Shown here piece after piece: positions 58,663 through 64,000 of a DNA stretch of 64,000 nt. Location of the stretch: NCBI GenBank assembly GCA_024364735.1, contig JAGFNQ010004030.1:124001-188000 (forward strand). The letters are read 5' to 3'. Origin of the DNA: Boesenbergia rotunda. Taxonomy: Eukaryota; Streptophyta; Magnoliopsida; Zingiberales; Zingiberaceae. The notes below the pieces were generated by a model. The model saw only the letters and a program-made list of their open reading frames with translations. It searched no databases and was not told where the DNA came from. The stretch's first letter is position 1. Every line of letters begins with the position of its first letter. Position numbers and translations under genes: made by a program.

Positions 58663-59290
58663 CAATCGTCTCCAAACCGATTGAATGTATTGTTAGATTA
58701 TGAAATTACAACTTATATATAATATAATAGTTTCGATTTCAAAATTATTATCATACGAATAGTAAATGAACAGATCCAATTACAACAGCAAAATAATATA
58801 ACTGACATAATAGCAACTGTTACAATTAAACAGTACTGAAGCATAAAGGATAAAATGTACACGATTGAACACTGACAAAGAACATGATTGAACAGTGACG
58901 AACTCTCTTTTAATTACAAAGTAAAATGAGACGTGCCTGATGATTTGGTAAAAAAAAAAACACCTTTCGGTTTTTGCCTTATTTTTATTTTAATTATTCA
59001 TAGAGCAGGTCAGTCTTAATTTATCTGACAGTAGTGCCAATCAAAATGGATTAGTAGTGCCAAGCGATTACCATCCAAATCACAAGTTTATTAACAACTC
59101 TTGCGAACACCGCCGTAGCGGTCCATTAGGCTGGGCAAACACAATTTCACAGATTATCTGATAAGATTTTATTTTAATTTTTATTGTGTTTTGACTCTAA
59201 AAATATATTAGAATCGCTGCTGCACTCTGCAGATCCAGCAGCAGCAGCAGCAGCAGCAGCAGAGATGGGTGACATAAGCTTTTCAAGGTT
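58663..59290. other. Intergenic region and 3' UTR of GalDH
   Basis: AT-rich. Includes a (CAG)9 run at 59236-59262, which is CUG in the GalDH transcript sense, 29 bp after the stop codon. No other gene is supported. Confidence 0.5.
59236..59262. repeat. (CAG)9 microsatellite in the GalDH 3' UTR
   Basis: Nine perfect CAG units. Confidence 0.95.
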
Positions 59291-61582
59291 TCACGAAGAA
59301 TTTGGCTTTTGTTGAATCCCACTTGGCCATGTCAGGTTTTTAACCGGCTGTAGAACAGCTTCCACTGCATGCAAAAGATCCTCGTCGATTCCCAAGCTTG
59401 ACAATTCTACTGCAGCAGCGAGATTTTCCTCGACCTGCAAAACAATTGAAATGCTTTACCACGAATGTTGATCTTTGGAAGTAATGAAAACTTATAGAAG
59501 ATATTGCGATTAACAGACAATGCATTCCTGTACTAATTTAAATTATATCTTAAGAACATAAGTCCCCAACTGTTTAAGATTGGTTAATCAAGAAAATGGA
59601 AGCATGAAGTGCAAGCATGAGGAAGGTGAAAACGCAAATTTGACGGTTCGAGTTGAGTTTAGTACCTGCTTGGAAGAATTCATACCAACCAGCACAGTAG
59701 CAATTTCTTTATTCATCAAACTGTATTGTAGAGCTATCTTTGAGATGTTTTTCCCTCTCTCCTTACAGTGAACTGCTGCAGCTTTGCAGGCAGACTAGAA
59801 AAATACATGTGAAATTATTTTTTAAAAATTTCTGGATATTAGCAAAAAGGGAACTCAAACCATATGTAACAAGAATAAAGTCCGACACTAAGTTATATTC
59901 TTCTATATTAGATTAAGAGAGATAAAACTATTAGCATAACCACAAATGATTCTTATGCATATCTTCAAATTTAGATGCAAGCAATTTAAAATCTCAAATG
60001 TCAAAAATTTAAACACAAAGGGTGCCTACTTTTCTTATACATAGATCTTCAACTTGTGTGAAAGCAAAAGACAGCGAAAATGCCAGTTAAACATAACCGT
60101 CTTATTAGACTAAACTAAAGCTTCTAGAGTTGAGTGTGGCCGAAGTGAGCCGGCCAAATTGGACCTAAACTGAGAGATGTGCCTTTGAAACTGGGATTGA
60201 GCTTGTAGTAAGGGCGCTGGATGAACCAGTCAGCAGACCGGGAAGTGTGCATCGCCAAAAGGGGTGGGCTACCAGGTTTTGGTATAAATCTTAAAGTCTG
60301 AATTATGGTCAGAGGGTAAGAGTTCAGACAGTCGAATTACTATAATTTCCAAGAACAATTATAGGCCTCAGGAAATGCAACTCACATGGCCAAACAAGTT
60401 GTATTTTCATTCATCTGGTGCCAAGTGCCTCCCTAGTATCAATGTAAGTTTGTTAAAGGGATTATGATTGAGTTTAACTTACTATTAACAGGTATTCTGT
60501 ATGTATATCATCCCAGATATATAAATGTTAACACCATTTACAGCATATAAAGTCACTATTAAAAAAATGATGAGAGAACAATTGCCTTGAGCTCTGATGG
60601 TGCAGGATGCCACTCTGGTGGACCGTTGTCTGTAAGAAGGCCCATTGCTAGAGGTGAGGCACTGATTACCCCAACACCCTTGCTTTTGAGATATGGTAGC
60701 AAATCTACCAAGGTTGAATCGTTAATACCGTAATGACAATATGAAAGAACAACATCAACTGAACCCCGCGGAACACGATCAAGAACATATGTGAATATCC
60801 CTAAAGGAAGACCAGTTATCCCAATAAATCTGGCCTTTCCTGACTCTTTTATCTTCTGCAATGCTGGAATTGTCTCATTGACAATCTGCAAATTTAATCA
60901 TATCAAACAAGATTCCAACATCAAACAAAGCGAAAACAAGCATTGGGGACAGAAAATTCAGACATAGTTTTAGTTCAGAATGAAATAATACATAAAGTTC
61001 GGCCGTTTTCTTAGACATGGATGTCAACGATCAACAAGGACCAAAAAAAAAGCCCATTAGGGTTGAGTGACAACGAAGAAGAAACCAGTGGTTAGTACAG
61101 AACCTGATCAAGGGACCCGAACTCGATGTCATGACAGTGGAGGATATCGACGTAATCCAACTTCAATCTGGCAAGGCTCTCATCGATGCTCCTGGTCACC
61201 CTCTGCGCGCTGAAGTCAAATCCGTCCCTGTAGCGTCCACATTTGGTGGAGACAATGAACTCCTCGCGTGGCACCTTCAACTCGCTGAGGCAGTTACCTA
61301 GCACCATCTCCGACAAGGTACCCCCATAAAACCTAGCAAAAAGGGAGAGATCAGCCACGAATAAGAGAAAAAAGCGGCGCCTTTTTTCAAAGAGGGAGAT
61401 GGCGCGGCTAACGGGGAGGTATCAAAGAAGTTGATGCCACTCTGGAAGGCGAGGCGGACGGCGGCTAGGGCGTCTTCATAGGAAACGTCGCCGAAAACTT
61501 TGCCGAGAGGGGAGGCGCCAAATCCGACACAACTGAGCTTAAGGCCGGTGTTTCCGAGTTCCCGCCGCTCCAACGTCGACAT
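59291..61582 (-). CDS. GALDH: L-galactose dehydrogenase (aldo-keto reductase), five exons
   Basis: Exons in minus-strand order: 61582-61413, 61332-61104, 60885-60586, 59794-59666, 59434-59291; 972 nt, 323 residues, close to the 319 of the Arabidopsis enzyme. It oxidises L-galactose to L-galactono-1,4-lactone with NAD in the cytosol, the penultimate step of the Smirnoff-Wheeler ascorbate pathway. It has the aldo-keto reductase tetrad: Asp54 (INFFDTSP), Tyr59 (FYGGTLSE), Lys87 (VSTKCGRY), His122 (YVDILHCHD). Other family signatures: GNTGLKLSCVGFGASPLG, LSYCHYGINDSTL, VISASPLAMGLLT, PPEWHPAPSELK and VKNLTWPSGIQ. All junction phases fit. The third intron appears to use a GC donor (AAG|GCAATT); a GT six bases later would add Ala-Ile. 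Exon 1 is GC-rich. Confidence 0.95.
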
Positions 61583-63094
61583 GGCAGGCGATCCTTGGCC
61601 TCGCTAGGGCTTTAGCCTTCGGGAAGCGGAAGAAGCGTCGGTGCGGCTGGGCGGGCCGCGCGTGCTTTCTCCAATTAGAGGAGCAGAGCCGACCGCGATA
61701 GCCACTTGATAATTTTATGCGAAATACCTTCAAGATTTGATGCTTCTAATTTTAGTAAATAATGTATTAATTTTCAGCATTATGATAAATCAATAATTTT
61801 TTAAAGTTCCGCGGGTGCAGATGCAAAATGTCTGTTTGAACCTTTTATACAAAGGATCCATAATTTATTTATTTATATTTAATCGGAGATTCGGCAAGCT
61901 CAACCATACATGACATAGGCGATTTATTCGTCTCCCCATCAGCATGTCCTAAATCAACGTAAAGAAGATAAATCAGTATAGTGGAAAGAGATACACAAGG
62001 ATTAAGAAATTATATTCTGATTCTCCTGAGGTTTGAACTCACGTTGTCAAATGATAAGTTTCTACGCATTAATCACTTCAGTTAAGCTCGTGGAGGCGAT
62101 GCTCAACCATATGTGAGTGTTATCATCGTTGTTCTAATAATTTTTAAAATTCCATAAGTTATATAATTAATAACTATAATGTCTAACTTTCTTCTATAAA
62201 TTATCATCGTATTATGGTAAAATGTTTTTTTTATTTATTTACCTATATTTAACTAGAGACAGACGATACTATGATACTGAACTATTTGAGATGAATATTA
62301 TCCTCTTTTTATTTTAATTATATAATTTTTTAAATTAATTATTAATATATTAAAAAATATTATAAATAAATTAAGCTATATATTAATGTTATTATTATGT
62401 AAAATATTCTAAAAATGGTTTGCAACGTGTATAGTTATTTAAAATTTGTTTTAGACACGATACAGTCCTAAGAGACTAGGAAAATTTTTATACAACGAGT
62501 ATTCAAAATGTTTGATAGACATTTCTGAAATACTCACTGATCAAAATCGATGGAGATGAACTATCGATGAGGAGTCTTTAATTTGACATTAACTAGAAGA
62601 AGACAATTTTGGTTTGGAAACGAAGGGAAATCCTGTAAGACCACAAGAGTGAAAAGAGAAAATAATCGTTAGTAAACGAGTCAAGGGTTCCTTGGTGTAG
62701 CTACTCCCACAATCAAGTCTGCTGAGTAGATAGAAGATGAAAAATATTAAATAAAGCATTGTTTTTTTAGCTTTCTTCACTTATCCATGCTAATAGAGAA
62801 GAACTCCCTTTATAATGCCTCTGTAATCCCCATATTAATAAGATATCAGATTGATGTTAAATATCACATCATATCATTATACTATTGCTATATAAGATAG
62901 TCATATCGTAGCTATGGGGGACATATTCTATATCTGTAAAAAGATTAGACATCACTGAATCTCTAACAAACTCATGCATCCTATTAATGATGAAATTAGC
63001 TTATAGGGAAGAAGGTTTGTTGGGCTTTGGGAGTTTGGACCACCAATAGGATAGTGGGTCGAAAGAGGGATAAAAAAAGGAATAAGCCTAATCC
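61583..63094. other. Upstream region of GalDH and AT-rich intergenic DNA
   Basis: The first 150 bp are GC-rich and should hold the GalDH leader and core promoter. At about 62028-62095, on the minus strand, an A-box-like string (cttaactgaagtgattaatg) and B-box-like GAGTTCAAACCTC suggest another tRNA-derived SINE fragment. The remainder is AT-rich with no gene. Confidence 0.4.
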
Positions 63095-63483
63095 CCCGGC
63101 AGTTTCTGAGTGGGGAGTTGGACCCTTAGGCTGTCGGATCAGAAAAAATCGACCGGAGCATGGTGGGGAGTAGTGGCACGAAAGCAGTCGAGTGGGGAGC
63201 TAAGCCCTGGGCTATCCGATCGGAGAAATCTAACTGGAGCATGGTGGAGAGCAGCACCCCGAAAGTAGTTGAGCGGGGAGCTAAGCCCTTGGGAGCATGG
63301 TGAGGAGCAGCACATCGAAATAGTCGAGCGGGGAGCTAAGCCCTTGGGAGCATGGTGGGGAGTAGCGCCCCAAAAGCAGTCAAGTGGGAAGTTGGGCCCT
63401 GGGCTGTCTGATTGAAGAAATCTGATCGGAGCATGAGCGTGGTGGGGAGCAGCGCCTCGAAAATAATCAAGTGGGAAGCTGAG
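63095..63483. repeat. Degenerate tandem repeat (gagtggggagctaagccctgg motif)
   Basis: About six imperfect copies of 55-75 bp, each containing 'agtcgagtggggagct', 'gccctgggct' and 'gagcatggtggggagcag'. Probably part of a retrotransposon LTR, but termini were not found. Confidence 0.65.
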
Positions 63484-63673
63484 TGTTAGGACTAAAAGGA
63501 ATGTAGATATCTTTACAATGATATGATATTGTTCACTTTAAGTCTAAGCTCTCATGATTTTATTTTTATCCAAAATATATCATACCAGTAGAGATATCTT
63601 TCCTTTATAAGCCCATGATCTTTCCCATGCGTTTTTAATGTGGGACTATGTTTGTAACCTTGCAACCCTAACA
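63484..63673 (-). repeat. Short LTR (190 bp), probable 3' LTR of a TRIM-like element
   Basis: TGTTAG...CTAACA. On the minus strand it starts TGTTAGGGTTGC, contains ttataaag (TATA-like), and is preceded by the purine tract gaggggggaggggatgg (63677-63693 region). So the internal region and other LTR should lie to the right, beyond the window. Confidence 0.55.
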
Positions 63674-64000
63674 ATTCCATCCCCTCCCCCCTCAAATGAA
63701 GGATCACAAACCCCCTTAAGTGGAAAGTTTATCCGTTTGATGTCCGATCCTCGACCCACTAGGACTTCCTTCACCTCGATCCAACTGACCAACTAGGTCT
63801 TACTACCCCTTGGTCCACCCAACCTATTAGGACTTACTTGTCTAACCGTAACTAGGACTTCTTGCCGGTGTCTGGTCCTCTTGATCTAAATATGAGAGCC
63901 CCACTTCTTTTTTCGAGATTAATATTTCACTCACATTGCTCAATTAGATCATAGCTCTTGTGCACAGTGGGCATTAGACCTTCTGACAATCCAAACATTG
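63674..64000 (-). mobile_element. Internal sequence next to the short LTR (incomplete)
   Basis: Starts with the purine tract (minus strand) and contains several aactaggacttc / ctaggacttcc-like strings. No ORF is credible. Truncated by the window edge. Confidence 0.4.

Noticed and set aside
62589..62780. 63-codon minus-strand ORF with a hydrophobic start
   Set aside because: Isolated, AT-rich, no supporting motif or splice context.

Overview
This is a nuclear window from a flowering plant, most likely a monocot. The genes have spliced introns, the transposons are typical plant types (Ty1/copia, MULE, hAT and Harbinger-like), and several genes are GC-rich at the 5' end (PPR gene, GalDH exon 1, GR-RBP), a monocot tendency. 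I could not fix the species. One ambiguous base (n) lies at 31196.

The left half (1-31195) is almost entirely nested Ty1/copia-type LTR retrotransposons. The oldest visible layer is minus-strand element D; its gag and 5' LTR lie at 23677-24803. D is interrupted by minus-strand element B (LTRs about 2.1 kb; internal region 9547-13995, heavily decayed). B's 3' LTR is interrupted by plus-strand element A, which has giant 3.9-kb LTRs, resembles a LARD, and has no pol. B's 5' LTR is interrupted by plus-strand element C (14645-22234, a complete SIRE-like copia with 5-bp target duplication AGATG). To the right are a fragment of an oppositely oriented LTR with a minisatellite (24808-25345) and minus-strand element E (25346-31195). 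E has an almost intact polyprotein but is cut off at its 5' end exactly at the ambiguous base.

The right half (31196-64000) is gene-bearing. It holds a MAP70 microtubule-associated protein gene (31818-35303, +, ten exons); a plastid PPR-SMR protein, orthologue-like to SVR7/ATP4 (37788-39878, -, intronless); a tRNA-Glu(UUC) gene (40268-40339, -); a small uncharacterised gene (46571-47008, -) head-to-head with a glycine-rich RNA-binding protein gene (47584-48165, +); a small plant-type uncharacterised protein (53200-53598, -); and L-galactose dehydrogenase of ascorbate biosynthesis (59291-61582, -, five exons). These are independent eukaryotic genes, not an operon; the only suggestive arrangement is the divergent pair at 47 kb.

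Between these genes lie a rearranged copia element G (42970-46078, TSD TATTG); a 2.9-kb Mutator-like element with about 0.5-kb TIRs and 9-bp TSD that carries a small spliced ORF with an RNase H1 N-terminal (Cauli_VI) domain (48715-51661) and is itself split by a 713-bp hAT element; a 4.1-kb non-coding long-TIR element (54520-58662) containing a Harbinger-like element with an extremely GC-rich core and a near-perfect palindromic 397-bp MITE; and, at the right edge, a tandem repeat and a short LTR. The most unusual items are the MULE-borne Cauli_VI gene with its hAT interruption, the giant-LTR element A with a CCHC/11-residue-repeat ORF, and the patchwork filler DNA in element G.
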